DNA of 64,000 nucleotides from Salegentibacter maritimus (GTDB taxonomy: Bacteria; Bacteroidota; Bacteroidia; Flavobacteriales; Flavobacteriaceae). The notes under the pieces are model-generated. The model was not told where the DNA came from, ran no database searches, and worked only from the letters and a program-made list of their open reading frames with translations. The stretch lies in the NCBI RefSeq assembly GCF_016236915.1, contig NZ_JAEHOK010000003.1, forward strand, positions 124,001 through 188,000, written 5' to 3'. This document shows positions 17,172-26,226 of the stretch, in pieces. The first letter of the stretch is position 1, and each line of letters starts with the position of its first letter. The position numbers were made by a program, and so were the translations under genes.

Positions 17172-20100
17172 TTAAAATTTTGCATTAATACTAAACCCTA
17201 AGTTCCTTCTTGATGGTAATGACCCATATTCTAATCCTTGACCATTTGATGTATTATAATTGGATTCAGGATCGAAGTTTTTAACTTTTTTAAACAAGAA
17301 AGCTAAATTGCTTCCATATATAGAAAAAGTGATTGACTGCAGAGGCATTCTCAACAGGGTCTTTTTTGGTAATGAATAAGACAGGTTTACCTCTCTTAGT
17401 TTTATATAAGAACCATCGTAAATAAAAGGTTCTGGAGTATTAGCACCTACATTTGTCCAATAATCTTGTGGATTTACATATACATCATTCGGAACATATT
17501 GCGGAGCATCATCGGTACCTATATTTTTAACTCCTTCACCAACATATCCTCCTGTTGGGGTCCAATTAGCTTCATCTACATTCGCTGCTCTTCTTTGTTC
17601 TTCAGAATTATACCATTCTGCCCGTCCTTCAAGAGTGTTTGTTGAAGTTCCATTTGCATGAGCTTGAAAAGCACTCATTGAATAGATATCCAACTTCCAT
17701 TTCATATCAAACAGCACCTTTAAACTAAATCTTTTATACCTAAAAGATTGAAGGAGACCTAATGTAAAATCAGGCACCCCATTTCCTAATGTTTTTAAAT
17801 CAGATTCATAAGTAGGCAATCCATTTTTAAAAATAATATTTCCATTATCATCGCGTCTAAATCCTTTACCAACAATATTCCCATAGGCTTCACCTTCACT
17901 CGCATAAATAAAGGCACCTGCCCATCTTGCTGCAGCTAATTCATAATTTTTAACATTGGGATGAAGTTTCACTACTTCATTAATATTTTTAGCATAATTT
18001 AATGATGTATTCCATTCAAAATTTTTGGTCTTAAAAGGAGTTGCAGATAAAGCAATTTCAATTCCTTGATTTACAATTTCTCCTGAGTTAATAGTAGCAC
18101 TTTTATATCCGGTAGTAGAGCTTGTAGATAAATTTAAAATTTGGTTGGTGGTTGATTTTCTATAATAACCGGCATCTAAATTAAGCCTACCATTAAAAAA
18201 ACGTAAATCGGTCCCAAATTCATAAGAAGTTGTTTCGGTAGGTTTTAAATTTTTATTTGGAATAACCCCCGTACTAATATTTCCTAAAGCATTCCCTTGA
18301 AAAGTATAGGGATATAACCCGTAAGTTAAATTCAATCTATAAGGACTTGTATCACCACCAACCTGTGCCCAAGAAGCCCTTACTTTACCAAATGATAAGA
18401 TTTCTTTATCTAAATTGAAAAAAGTTGAAAAGACAAAACTACCTGAGACAGAAGGGTAAAAATAAGATCTATTGTCAGCTGATAATGTAGATGATATATC
18501 ATTCCTCAAAGAAAAATCAATATAAGCGTATTTGTTATACCCTAAATTGACAGAACCATAAACAGAATTCACCTGTTTTCTATAGTTAGTTGGATTTAAG
18601 GTCATTTCACGATAATTTAAAATAGACTGAATTCCTGATTGTACCTCATCAAATCCTTGATTAATGTATGCTTCTCTTTGATATAAGCGAATATTGCCTC
18701 CAACAAAAGCAGAAACGTGTAATTTGTTAAATTGCTTATTAAATCTAAACAAGCCTTCAAAATTACTTTCATTCACATTTATCTGTGATAATTTAAAACT
18801 TCCTGTAGAAGCTGTAGGAGTATCATATGGACTGTATTCTTCTGCTTTAAAATTATAAAAATCTGTACCTCCTCTTATTTGAGCAGTTAAGTATGGAGCA
18901 ATTTTATAATTTAACATTAAGTAACCCATAACCCTATTTTTAAGAGACTCGTTACTCATTTCATTAATTGCCCAATAGGGGTTAATTCTATAAATATTAC
19001 CCCCATTCCAATCTATATACCTACCAAACTCATCTTTATAGTTTTCTCCTAACCATTTTTGGTTAAAGTTTGGTGCCAAACCAATGATAGCATTTCCAAT
19101 ATTATTGGGATTATCTGACAAAGCAGGCCTGTTATTTACGCTCTCACGGGTATAGTTTACTTTCCCCTCAACTTTTAGTTTTTCTCCAAGAGTTGCCCCG
19201 CCTTTAATCATAAAAGTATTACGTCTCATATCAGAATTAGGAACAATATCTTTATAGCTCATATCTGAAATAGATGCTCTAAAACCATTAGAACTTGATA
19301 AAGAAACGGAGTTGTTAACACTTAATCCCCTTCTAAAAAATGACAAGATATTATTAGGGACATTCTCATAAGGTTTAAGTTCTCCATTATATATATAACT
19401 ATCGATAGAAGGATCTAATTTGGCTCCCCACGAAGATTGTGTTGTTCCCTGCCCTGTTGAAACATCCATTGGCAGAATACCACTTCTACCCTGGCCATAT
19501 TCTCTTTGATAATCATCAAAATGAGATAAAATTTCTACAACGCTTACATTAGAAGAATACTCCACACCAATACCAGGTTTTTTCTGACCGGATTTGGTTG
19601 TAATTAAAATCACACCATGCGTAGCCCTCGAACCATATAAAGCTGCCGCCGAAGCGCCTTTCAAAACAGAAATAGACTCAATATCTTCCGGTAGTATAGA
19701 CGATAAGCCATCTCCGTAATCGTATCCTCCCCATTTACCGGCTTCTCCTAATTGAGAATTGTCCATAGGAACACCATCTATAACATAAAGTGGATTGTTA
19801 TTGCCTGAAAGTTCAGAATTACCGCGAATAACTACTCTTGTACTTCCCGAAGGCCCGGCAGTTGTACCCGAAATATCAACTCCAGCAACTTTACCGGCTA
19901 AAGCTTGTACTGCATTTGTTTGTCTACCAGAATTTAAGTCATCTCCAGTAACATTAGAAACCGCATAACCAAGAGCTCTACTTTCTCTTTTAATCCCTAA
20001 AGCAGTAACTACAACTTCGTCTAAGTTACTTAATTCCTTATCTAGTACCACATCTAAAATAGTATCATCCCCTACCTTGATCTCTTTGGTTCTATAACCA

Positions 20101-20681
20101 ATAAAACTAAAGACAATAGTGTCACCCTTCGTTATATTGTCCAAAACATAATTTCCATCAAAATCAGTTTGCGTACCATTTATAGAGCCTTTTAAGAATA
20201 CGTTTACTCCTAGCAGTGGCCCATCGGTGTTAGAAACGGTACCGGAAATAGATTGTTGAACGTTATCCCTGTTATTTATTAAGGCCTGGTTCTTATTATT
20301 TACCAAAGGTGGTTTTTTGATATTGCCCAACTTTAATATAATCTGCTTCTTTTCAATTGTATAGTAAATAAAGGTTCCATCAAAGATCTTATCCAATACT
20401 TCAGATACTGGTTTGTTTACAACCTCTACCGAGACCATTTTTTCTACATCAATCTTTTTGTGATTGTAGAAGAACTTTAGATCGGTAAGAGATTCTATTG
20501 ATTCTAGTACCTTTTTTATTTCCACATTTTCAAGGTTTAAGGAAACCTTATCTTTTTGGGAATATATATTGGCCTGGACAGAAAAAATCGAAACTAGTAA
20601 AAGAAAAGTTGTTAGTTTCATTTTCAAATTGAATTTTAAGCGATTGGGATTGAAAAAACCTTTTTGATCACTTTTTTTCAT
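17172..20681 (-). CDS. SusC/RagA-family TonB-dependent transporter with STN domain
   Basis: An outer-membrane active importer of 1169 residues. After a positively charged leader and signal (MKLTTFLLLVSIFSVQANIYS) comes an STN signalling domain at about 45-115 (LNLENVEIKKVLESI), a carboxypeptidase-regulatory-like domain at about 140-225 (ISGTVSNTDGPLLGVNVFLK), a plug from about 235 (VVVTALGIKRESRALGYAVS, then GNNNPLYVIDGVPMDN) and a beta barrel ending in GFSINAKF. The STN domain is the part that passes signals to a FecR-type anti-sigma factor, and exactly that pair lies directly upstream. This means substrate binding likely induces its own operon. The 5' leader carries an opposing terminator. 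Confidence 0.95.
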   Translation of the reverse strand: MKKSDQKGFFNPNRLKFNLKMKLTTFLLLVSIFSVQANIYSQKDKVSLNLENVEIKKVLESIESLTDLKFFYNHKKIDVEKMVSVEVVNKPVSEVLDKIFDGTFIYYTIEKKQIILKLGNIKKPPLVNNKNQALINNRDNVQQSISGTVSNTDGPLLGVNVFLKGSINGTQTDFDGNYVLDNITKGDTIVFSFIGYRTKEIKVGDDTILDVVLDKELSNLDEVVVTALGIKRESRALGYAVSNVTGDDLNSGRQTNAVQALAGKVAGVDISGTTAGPSGSTRVVIRGNSELSGNNNPLYVIDGVPMDNSQLGEAGKWGGYDYGDGLSSILPEDIESISVLKGASAAALYGSRATHGVILITTKSGQKKPGIGVEYSSNVSVVEILSHFDDYQREYGQGRSGILPMDVSTGQGTTQSSWGAKLDPSIDSYIYNGELKPYENVPNNILSFFRRGLSVNNSVSLSSSNGFRASISDMSYKDIVPNSDMRRNTFMIKGGATLGEKLKVEGKVNYTRESVNNRPALSDNPNNIGNAIIGLAPNFNQKWLGENYKDEFGRYIDWNGGNIYRINPYWAINEMSNESLKNRVMGYLMLNYKIAPYLTAQIRGGTDFYNFKAEEYSPYDTPTASTGSFKLSQINVNESNFEGLFRFNKQFNKLHVSAFVGGNIRLYQREAYINQGFDEVQSGIQSILNYREMTLNPTNYRKQVNSVYGSVNLGYNKYAYIDFSLRNDISSTLSADNRSYFYPSVSGSFVFSTFFNLDKEILSFGKVRASWAQVGGDTSPYRLNLTYGLYPYTFQGNALGNISTGVIPNKNLKPTETTSYEFGTDLRFFNGRLNLDAGYYRKSTTNQILNLSTSSTTGYKSATINSGEIVNQGIEIALSATPFKTKNFEWNTSLNYAKNINEVVKLHPNVKNYELAAARWAGAFIYASEGEAYGNIVGKGFRRDDNGNIIFKNGLPTYESDLKTLGNGVPDFTLGLLQSFRYKRFSLKVLFDMKWKLDIYSMSAFQAHANGTSTNTLEGRAEWYNSEEQRRAANVDEANWTPTGGYVGEGVKNIGTDDAPQYVPNDVYVNPQDYWTNVGANTPEPFIYDGSYIKLREVNLSYSLPKKTLLRMPLQSITFSIYGSNLAFLFKKVKNFDPESNYNTSNGQGLEYGSLPSRRNLGFSINAKF

Positions 20682-20729
20682 ATATTTATGGTGTTTTTTA
20701 GTTGACTACTTAACAGTCGATTACTATAG

Positions 20730-20764
20730 ATCGGAAAATGCTCCAACATTTTCCGATTTTTTTT
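20730..20764 (+). terminator. strong intrinsic terminator facing against susC
   Basis: ATCGGAAAATG and CATTTTCCGAT form a perfect 11-bp stem with loop CTCCAA, followed on the plus strand by eight T. All surrounding genes are on the minus strand, where the hairpin has A before it and no T after it. It therefore fits the end of a plus-strand transcript antisense to the susC leader. The fecR-susC gap is otherwise AT-rich, with the susC promoter not located. Confidence 0.8.
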
Positions 20765-20826
20765 AACCAACAGTTTTTATGTTTTAATAAATACTATATT
20801 CTTTTTCTCATTGGCGTAATAATATT

Positions 20827-21990
20827 TTAGTTTTCAGGTTTATAAATAATTATATCGTCTCCTTTTATTTCGTATTGAAAAGGTGTTTCTATAGCGAATA
20901 TTTTCAATGTTTCTTCTATAGTCTCAATATCGAAAGTTGCGGTAAAGACTTCGTTGTTTAGATCTTCATATTTGTTTTCTATATTTACTTTATAATGGCG
21001 CTGTAATTTTTGAATTATATTCTTAAAAGGCATTTCTTTAATTATCAATTTACCCTCTGTCCAACCCGTATAGATATCAGTATCAACTTGCTCAACAGCT
21101 TTAGTTCCTCCATAAAGTCGATCCCAATCGGCCTTATATCCAGGTTTTAGCTTTAAGGCTCTTTTTGGATCATACTTATTCTTGGTATTATAAAGGCTTA
21201 CAGCTCCCTCTACCAAAACAGTTTTGATGTGTTCATCTTCTGGATAGGACGAAACATTAAATTTTGTACCCAGTACTCTTACATCCAAATTGCCACTGGT
21301 TACCACAAAAGGTTTTGCTTTGTTCTTGGTCACATCAAAATATGCCTCTCCTTTCAAAAAAACCTGTCGATTCTGATTCTCTATAAATTTTATTGGATAT
21401 TTTAGTGAAGACCCGGCGTTTAAATGAACAACCGTACTATCAGACAGAACAACACTAAATCGTATACCGTTGGGAACTGTCAAGGTATTATAAACTAATT
21501 TCCTGACTTCTGTAGTTTTAGAATAATCAATTAGCTCTCCTTTTTGTTCACTTAAAATCTTCCCCTGAACATCAGTTATCGTTTGTTGAGCTTCGGGAGA
21601 TATTTGAAGCGTTTTACCGTTTCCTAATGTTAAAGTAATTGAATCTCCAGATTCAAAGTTAGACTGGTTATTAAAATTATAATTCCAATATCCATACCCC
21701 AGACCAATAAGACCTATAAATACTGCGGCATATTTCAATAAGCTACTAATATTAAAGGTTTTATTCTCCTTTATCTTCTTATTCCTATACTTTTCCAGAA
21801 CTTTCTGCCACTCTTCATTATCATCAAGCTTAGCGATGACAGAAATATTTTCTGCATTTTCTGAATCCTGTAATCGGTTGAATAAATCTTGTTTTTCCTC
21901 TGATTCTTGTATCCAGGATGTGAAGAATCTCTCTTCTTCATCTGAGAGTTTCCCTTTCAATTTTTTCGCTATTATCCGAGCAATATCCAT
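20827..21990 (-). CDS. FecR-family anti-sigma factor
   Basis: Inner-membrane regulator of 387 residues that holds the adjacent ECF sigma factor until SusC signals. A cytoplasmic N-terminal region (KKLKGKLSDEEERFFTSWIQ) binds sigma. One transmembrane helix is seen near 85-105 (YAAVFIGLIGLGYGYWNY). The periplasmic FecR domain (VPNGIRFSVVLSDSTVVHLN, then GEAYFDVTKNKAKPFVV) and a C-terminal DUF4974 segment (MPFKNIIQKLQRHYKVNIE) complete the usual Bacteroidota layout. It lies 91 bp downstream of the sigma gene and 145 bp upstream of susC. The pairing with an STN-containing SusC is the standard transmembrane signalling set. Confidence 0.93.
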   Translation of the reverse strand: MDIARIIAKKLKGKLSDEEERFFTSWIQESEEKQDLFNRLQDSENAENISVIAKLDDNEEWQKVLEKYRNKKIKENKTFNISSLLKYAAVFIGLIGLGYGYWNYNFNNQSNFESGDSITLTLGNGKTLQISPEAQQTITDVQGKILSEQKGELIDYSKTTEVRKLVYNTLTVPNGIRFSVVLSDSTVVHLNAGSSLKYPIKFIENQNRQVFLKGEAYFDVTKNKAKPFVVTSGNLDVRVLGTKFNVSSYPEDEHIKTVLVEGAVSLYNTKNKYDPKRALKLKPGYKADWDRLYGGTKAVEQVDTDIYTGWTEGKLIIKEMPFKNIIQKLQRHYKVNIENKYEDLNNEVFTATFDIETIEETLKIFAIETPFQYEIKGDDIIIYKPEN

Positions 21991-22081
21991 GACAATTTTT
22001 ATAACTTAAGTGGTCATTTAGAATAACCTCTTTAAGTATAAGTGTCAAAAAAGTAAAATAGGGTGATGTAAAAGAAGAAAA

Positions 22082-22618
22082 TTATTGTAAATAATGATAA
22101 ATAATGCCTAAAAGTGATATTTTATTAGACCTATCACTCAAATGAACCCTTAGTATTTTATAAGCTTTTTTCATCTGTGTTTTAACAGTGTTTACCGAAA
22201 TACCTAAAGAATCAGCAGCATTTTGGTATTTCTGTCCATCTAAAGCACATAGCTCAAATACATTTTTACACTGCTCTGGTAATTTATCGATACCGGAACG
22301 AAGTTTGGGTCCTAAATCTACATCCTGTCTAACTTCCTCACCAAAAATTTCTTGAACCAGGGTATTCCCATTAATAGGGACTAGCTTCTTAGTATCTTTT
22401 ATCTTTCTAAGGCTTGCATACTTGACAGACTTCCAAATATAGCCTTTAAGATTAGATATGTTGGCACTTTTTTCATCGTTCATTAAAATTTCAACAAATA
22501 CATCTTGAACAATATCTTTTGCAAGACTGGGAGAAGACACATAACTAATAGATAACAAGCAAAATTCTCGATAATGTTTTTTGTAAACACTTTCTAACCT
22601 ATTATGGAATGCTTTCAT
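22082..22618 (-). CDS. ECF RNA polymerase sigma factor, FecI-like
   Basis: A 178-residue sigma-70 factor with region 2 near the N-terminus (YREFCLLSISYVSSPSLAKD, then IVQDVFVEI) and region 4 at the C-terminus (LPEQCKNVFELCALDGQKYQ and an ISVNTVKTQMKKAYKIL helix). This is the compact size of Bacteroidota ECF factors that work with FecR and SusC. It is the first gene of the sigma, anti-sigma, SusC, SusD order, so it very likely drives the susC operon when the anti-sigma is released. No second sigma gene is in the window. Confidence 0.95.
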   Translation of the reverse strand: MKAFHNRLESVYKKHYREFCLLSISYVSSPSLAKDIVQDVFVEILMNDEKSANISNLKGYIWKSVKYASLRKIKDTKKLVPINGNTLVQEIFGEEVRQDVDLGPKLRSGIDKLPEQCKNVFELCALDGQKYQNAADSLGISVNTVKTQMKKAYKILRVHLSDRSNKISLLGIIYHYLQ

Positions 22619-23040
22619 TTATATTAGTTGGTTTAAAACAATGGCAGCTTTTAAATATCAAGCCACAACAATCTCGGAAATAAGCTTAACACTTAAAACA
22701 ATGTTTCAATTACGGTATTAATATTATTATTTCAAAATAATTAATGTAATCCAACACAAAACGAATTAGTTTACAAGAATACCCTAAATTTTAAGACAGC
22801 TAATTTATTGTCTTAAAAATTTATTCCGGAATAACTCTATACATTCTTCTTCTATTCCTGGAATGTTTTCACCTATTCTGTTATTTTGTTTTACTAACAC
22901 TTAAATAAAAAATTCTAGCGTAATCAGAATTAGACGACTTTTAAAAAAACTTCGACTTCCTAAGACGTATTATTTACCGTGGATAATTTATAACTTTAGG
23001 TAGTACCTGAAAGCTCTATTTATTGGGCTTGATCTATAAA
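22619..23040. other. sigma-gene leader region with a palindrome
   Basis: A 420-bp AT-rich stretch with no gene. TTATTCCGGAATAA (22821-22834) is a perfect 14-bp palindrome and could be an operator; a related ATTCCTGGAAT lies about 20 bp further right. No promoter could be assigned with confidence. Confidence 0.35.
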
Positions 23041-23280
23041 CTTCTCGCCTCTCCGTCCATTTTTCCATTCAATTTATTCCATAAAAAAAGCCCCTCATTG
23101 CTGAAGAGCTTTTATTTTAGGCCTGCACTGAGCTTGCCGAAGTGTGCGGGCGGAGATAAACTTCTAGCCCCCCACCTATTTTTTCCATTCAGTTTATTCC
23201 ATAAAAAAAGCCCTTCATTGCTGAAGAGCTTTTATTTTTTGCCTACACTGAGCTTGCCGAAGTGTGCGGGCGGAGATAAA
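23041..23280. repeat. two tandem 120-bp repeats of a tRNA-tail plus terminator module
   Basis: Unit 1 (23041-23160) and unit 2 (23161-23280) have exactly the same length and differ at about 14 positions. Each holds a terminator-like hairpin (AAAAGCCCCTC to GAGCTTTTA), the element GAGCTTGCCGAAGTG, and GTGCGGGCGGAGA, which equals the 3' end of the adjacent tRNA-Leu. A third, diverged copy (23281-23360) runs into the real tRNA end. Confidence 0.85.
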
Positions 23281-23320
23281 CATCTCTTCTCTCCGCCTAT
23301 TTTTTTTCAATTTACTCCAT

Positions 23321-23352
23321 AAAAAAAGCTCCCCATTTCTGAGAAGCTTTTT
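23321..23352 (-). terminator. terminator of tRNA-Leu
   Basis: On the minus strand AAAAAGCTTCTC, a short loop and GGGGAGCTTTTTTT follow directly after the tRNA 3' end. The stem and the T-run make a standard intrinsic terminator. It is the probable parent of the hairpins in the neighbouring tandem repeats. Confidence 0.8.
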
Positions 23353-23353
23353 G

Positions 23354-23435
23354 TGCGGGCGGAGAGACTCGAACTCTCACACCTCGCGGCACTAGATCCT
23401 AAGTCTAGCGTGTCTACCAATTCCACCACGCCCGC
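23354..23435 (-). tRNA. tRNA-Leu (anticodon UAG)
   Basis: The minus strand begins GCGGGCGTGGTGGAATTGG and ends CTCCGCCCGCA. The acceptor stem GCGGGCG/CGCCCGC is perfect. The anticodon stem CTAGA/TCTAG encloses CTTAGGA with anticodon TAG. The long variable arm (TGCCGCGAGGTGT) fits a class II leucine tRNA, and the T arm is GAGAGTTCGAGTCTCTC. CCA is not encoded. Confidence 0.96.
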
Positions 23436-23546
23436 ATTTCAATATGTGTTGCTTTAACTAAGCGGATGCAAATATACACAAATGTTTCAATTCACAAATA
23501 GTCTGGAAATATTTTTTTTACCTTTATCTCAGTTAAAATTTTAAGT

Positions 23547-24938
23547 ATGACAGATATTAAAAAATATATTGAGGAAAATAAGGATAGATTCCTTAGCGAA
23601 CTCATTGATTTACTGAAAATTCCATCTATAAGTGCCGATTCTAATTATAAAGAGTCTATGCTAAAAACCGCCGAAGCGGTGAAAAAAAATTTATTGGAAG
23701 CCGGGTGCGATTCGGCCGAAATTTGTGAAACTCCGGGTCATCCTGTTGTTTATGCAGAAAAAATAATAGACAAAAACCTGCCTACGGTTTTGGTTTACGG
23801 CCATTACGATGTGCAACCGCCAGATCCTTTAGACCTTTGGAACTCCCCTCCTTTTGAGCCGGTAATCAAGGAAACCGAAATTCATCCCGAAGGTGCCATT
23901 TATGCACGAGGTGCCTGTGACGATAAAGGCCAGATGTTTATGCACGTAAAAGCACTGGAGTTTATGACCAAGAACAATGAGCTTCCCTGTAACGTGAAGT
24001 TTATGATTGAAGGCGAAGAAGAAGTGGGTAGCGAACATTTAGGCTGGTTTATAGAAAACAACAAAGAGAAACTTGCTAACGACGTGATCCTTATTTCAGA
24101 TACAGGAATGATAGCTAAAGACACGCCGTCTATCACCACGGGACTTCGCGGACTCTCTTATGTGGAAGTGGAAGTTACCGGGCCTAACAGGGATTTACAT
24201 TCTGGTTTATACGGTGGTGCCGTGGCAAACCCTATTAATATCCTTAGCCAAATGATTGCTTCTTTAACCGATGAAAACAACCATATTACCATTCCCGGGT
24301 TTTATGATAAGGTTGAGGAGCTAAGCACAGAGGAACGCGAAAAAATGGCAGAAGCCCCTTATGATGAAGAAGCCTACAAGCAAAAAATTGCTATTAAAGA
24401 TGTTCACGGCGAAGCGGGTTATTCTACGCTAGAAAGAGCTTCTATTAGGCCCACTTTAGATGTAAACGGAATATGGGGAGGTTATATTGGCGAAGGTGCC
24501 AAAACCGTGCTGCCGTCCAAAGCTTTTGCAAAAATCTCTATGCGTTTGGTTCCCAACCAGGACTGGAAGGAGATCACCCAACTCTTTAAAAAACATTTTG
24601 AAAGTATTGCCCCCAATTCGGTTACTGTTGAGGTAAAACCTCATCACGGTGGCCAGGGATATGTCACGCCTATAGATAATATTGGTTATAAGGCAGCCAG
24701 TAAGGCTTATGAAGCCTCTTTTGGAAAAACCCCAATTCCGCAGCGTAGTGGTGGCAGTATTCCAATAGTTTCGCTATTTGAAAAAGAACTAAAAAGCAAG
24801 ATTATTTTAATGGGCTTCGGATTTGATACTGATGCCATCCACTCCCCCAACGAACATTTTGGGGTTTGGAATTATTTAAAAGGTATAGAAACCATTCCGT
24901 GGTTTTACAAGTATTTTACCGAGATGAGCCGGGAATAA
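23547..24938 (+). CDS. M20-family metallo-dipeptidase
   Basis: A cytoplasmic zinc peptidase of 463 residues related to carnosine-type dipeptidases and DapE. The first metal ligands are in VYGHYDVQPP (His and Asp near 84-86). The catalytic pair Glu-Glu lies in MIEGEEEVGSEH near 152-158. A dimerisation lid inserts after about residue 200 (YVEVEVTGPNRDLHSGLYGG). C-terminal GGSIPIVSLF and DAIHSPNEHFGVWNY give the last metal ligand and substrate contacts. It probably hydrolyses small peptides for nutrition. It is a single gene facing away from the tRNA, with no operon partner. Confidence 0.93.
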   Translation: MTDIKKYIEENKDRFLSELIDLLKIPSISADSNYKESMLKTAEAVKKNLLEAGCDSAEICETPGHPVVYAEKIIDKNLPTVLVYGHYDVQPPDPLDLWNSPPFEPVIKETEIHPEGAIYARGACDDKGQMFMHVKALEFMTKNNELPCNVKFMIEGEEEVGSEHLGWFIENNKEKLANDVILISDTGMIAKDTPSITTGLRGLSYVEVEVTGPNRDLHSGLYGGAVANPINILSQMIASLTDENNHITIPGFYDKVEELSTEEREKMAEAPYDEEAYKQKIAIKDVHGEAGYSTLERASIRPTLDVNGIWGGYIGEGAKTVLPSKAFAKISMRLVPNQDWKEITQLFKKHFESIAPNSVTVEVKPHHGGQGYVTPIDNIGYKAASKAYEASFGKTPIPQRSGGSIPIVSLFEKELKSKIILMGFGFDTDAIHSPNEHFGVWNYLKGIETIPWFYKYFTEMSRE

Positions 24939-25003
24939 ATTGCTTGGGTGATTTACTTGTATAAATGAGTAAAAACCTTAATAGTTAGGTTCTCTAAGAA
25001 ATC

Positions 25004-25109
25004 ACGTCATTCTGAATTTATTTCAGAATCTAATATGTTTTTAATTATCTACATGTTAGATCTCCGAATAAATTTCGGAGCAGGCTCTGAAATAAATTCA
25101 GGATGACGT
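25004..25109. repeat. imperfect palindromic element with dispersed arms
   Basis: This covers most of the 311-bp gap before the stress protein gene. ACGTCATTCTGAATTTATTT at 25004 pairs with CTGAAATAAATTCAGGATGA near 25087 with two or three mismatches. A small internal palindrome (CTCCGAATAAATTTCGGAG) lies between. The same CTGAAATAAATTCAGGATGA word recurs at 33908-33927. It resembles a mobile palindromic intergenic repeat and may also terminate the M20 transcript. Confidence 0.6.
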
Positions 25110-25249
25110 CTATTTTCAGGATAGCTTGACGAAACTGAACTTTTCAACCACCTCATTTTCTTTAAAACTGCTTTCAGAAAAAAATCAAAATTTCGGGAAA
25201 TTAGTTTTAGTATATTTACAGGGATCGCTTATCAAATTCATCATTATTT

Positions 25250-26095
25250 ATGGAGAAAAAAATTCTTATTCCTTCCAACTTCACCAAACACGCCTGGAAT
25301 ACGCTGGTATACGCTTTAAATCTTTATAAAGATATTCCCTGTACTTTTTATATTCTGAATACCTATAAGGTTTCTTCCAGGATCTCACTTGGCAGAAACC
25401 AGACTGCCGATTTGGAGGCGGCAAAAACTGAATCTGAAAAAGGCCTGCAGAAAATTATGCAGGGAATAAATTTCAGAAAGGAAAATCAAAAGCATCAATT
25501 TGAGACCATCTCCCGAAATAAAGAACTTGCTGAGGCCATTCAGGAAGTGGTAGATGCCCATAAAATAGATTTAATTTTAATGGTTTCCCGGGGCGAAAAT
25601 GTCTCAATAAATACTGCTTTTGAAAGTGAGATTTCAGAAGTAATTCAAAAGGTAGAAGATTGCCCTTTCCTGGTACTACCCGAGCAAATGCAAAGTTTGC
25701 CCGAAACAAACCGGGAAATAGTTTTTCCTACCAATTATAAATTTGCCTTTAAAAATAAAGAGCTTTCCGCACTTATTGAGATGGCCATTAATTTAAATGC
25801 AAGCATTAGGGTCTTGTATATTGACAGTCTTGGAAAACCACTTACCAAAGAACAGGAAGAAAACAAAGAGAGCCTAAAGTCTTATTTTACCAAAGTAGAC
25901 TTTAGTTTTCACAAACTCACACAAACCAGTGTTACCACCGGTATTCATTTGTTTATTGAAAGTAGGGAAAGCAACTTTTTAGCCCTTTATAAACGTAGGC
26001 AGGGCTTTTTTAGCAAACTTTTCTCTCAAAAATTTAAAGAAGACATAGACTTTAACCCTAAGGTACCGGTATTGATTTTAAAGGAGTTGGAGTAA
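25250..26095 (+). CDS. universal stress protein, two-domain
   Basis: A 281-residue cytoplasmic protein of the UspA fold with two consecutive halves. The first begins KKILIPSNFTKHAWNTLVYA with strand and helix order of the family and carries DLILMVSRGEN near 105. The second starts EIVFPTNYKFAFKNKELSAL near 160, is shorter, and ends PKVPVLILKELE. The usual ATP-binding GxxGxxxxS motif is not evident in either half, so nucleotide binding is doubtful. An in-frame upstream ORF in another frame overlaps the start and is not coding. Stress role is inferred from family only. Confidence 0.8.
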   Translation: MEKKILIPSNFTKHAWNTLVYALNLYKDIPCTFYILNTYKVSSRISLGRNQTADLEAAKTESEKGLQKIMQGINFRKENQKHQFETISRNKELAEAIQEVVDAHKIDLILMVSRGENVSINTAFESEISEVIQKVEDCPFLVLPEQMQSLPETNREIVFPTNYKFAFKNKELSALIEMAINLNASIRVLYIDSLGKPLTKEQEENKESLKSYFTKVDFSFHKLTQTSVTTGIHLFIESRESNFLALYKRRQGFFSKLFSQKFKEDIDFNPKVPVLILKELE

Positions 26096-26167
26096 ACTAT
26101 CTTACGGAAAATCCCATAGTGTTATATCTCAATTACCAATAACCTCTTTCCATAAAACCTTCCTTAA

Positions 26168-26183
26168 TACTGCCTTCGCAGTA
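26168..26183. terminator. small hairpin between convergent genes
   Basis: TACTGC-CTTC-GCAGTA is a perfect 6-bp stem with a tight CTTC loop, between the stress protein gene (plus) and the outer-membrane protein gene (minus). No T-run follows, so it is at best a weak or factor-assisted terminator. Confidence 0.3.
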
Positions 26184-26226
26184 AGCTTAGAATATATAAT
26201 ACTTCGTAAATCGCTATAGGTGTTTT

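Noticed and set aside
20730-20764. Simple terminator of the fecR gene
   Set aside because: On the minus strand the stem is preceded by A and followed by CTATAGTAAT, so the T-run is on the wrong side for fecR.
23041-23280. Possible CRISPR array
   Set aside because: Units are directly adjacent 120-bp copies without spacers, and there are no cas genes.
23023-23322. 99-residue open frame over the tandem repeats
   Set aside because: It is a translation of the 120-bp units (repeated SPSLLKSFYF) and not a gene.
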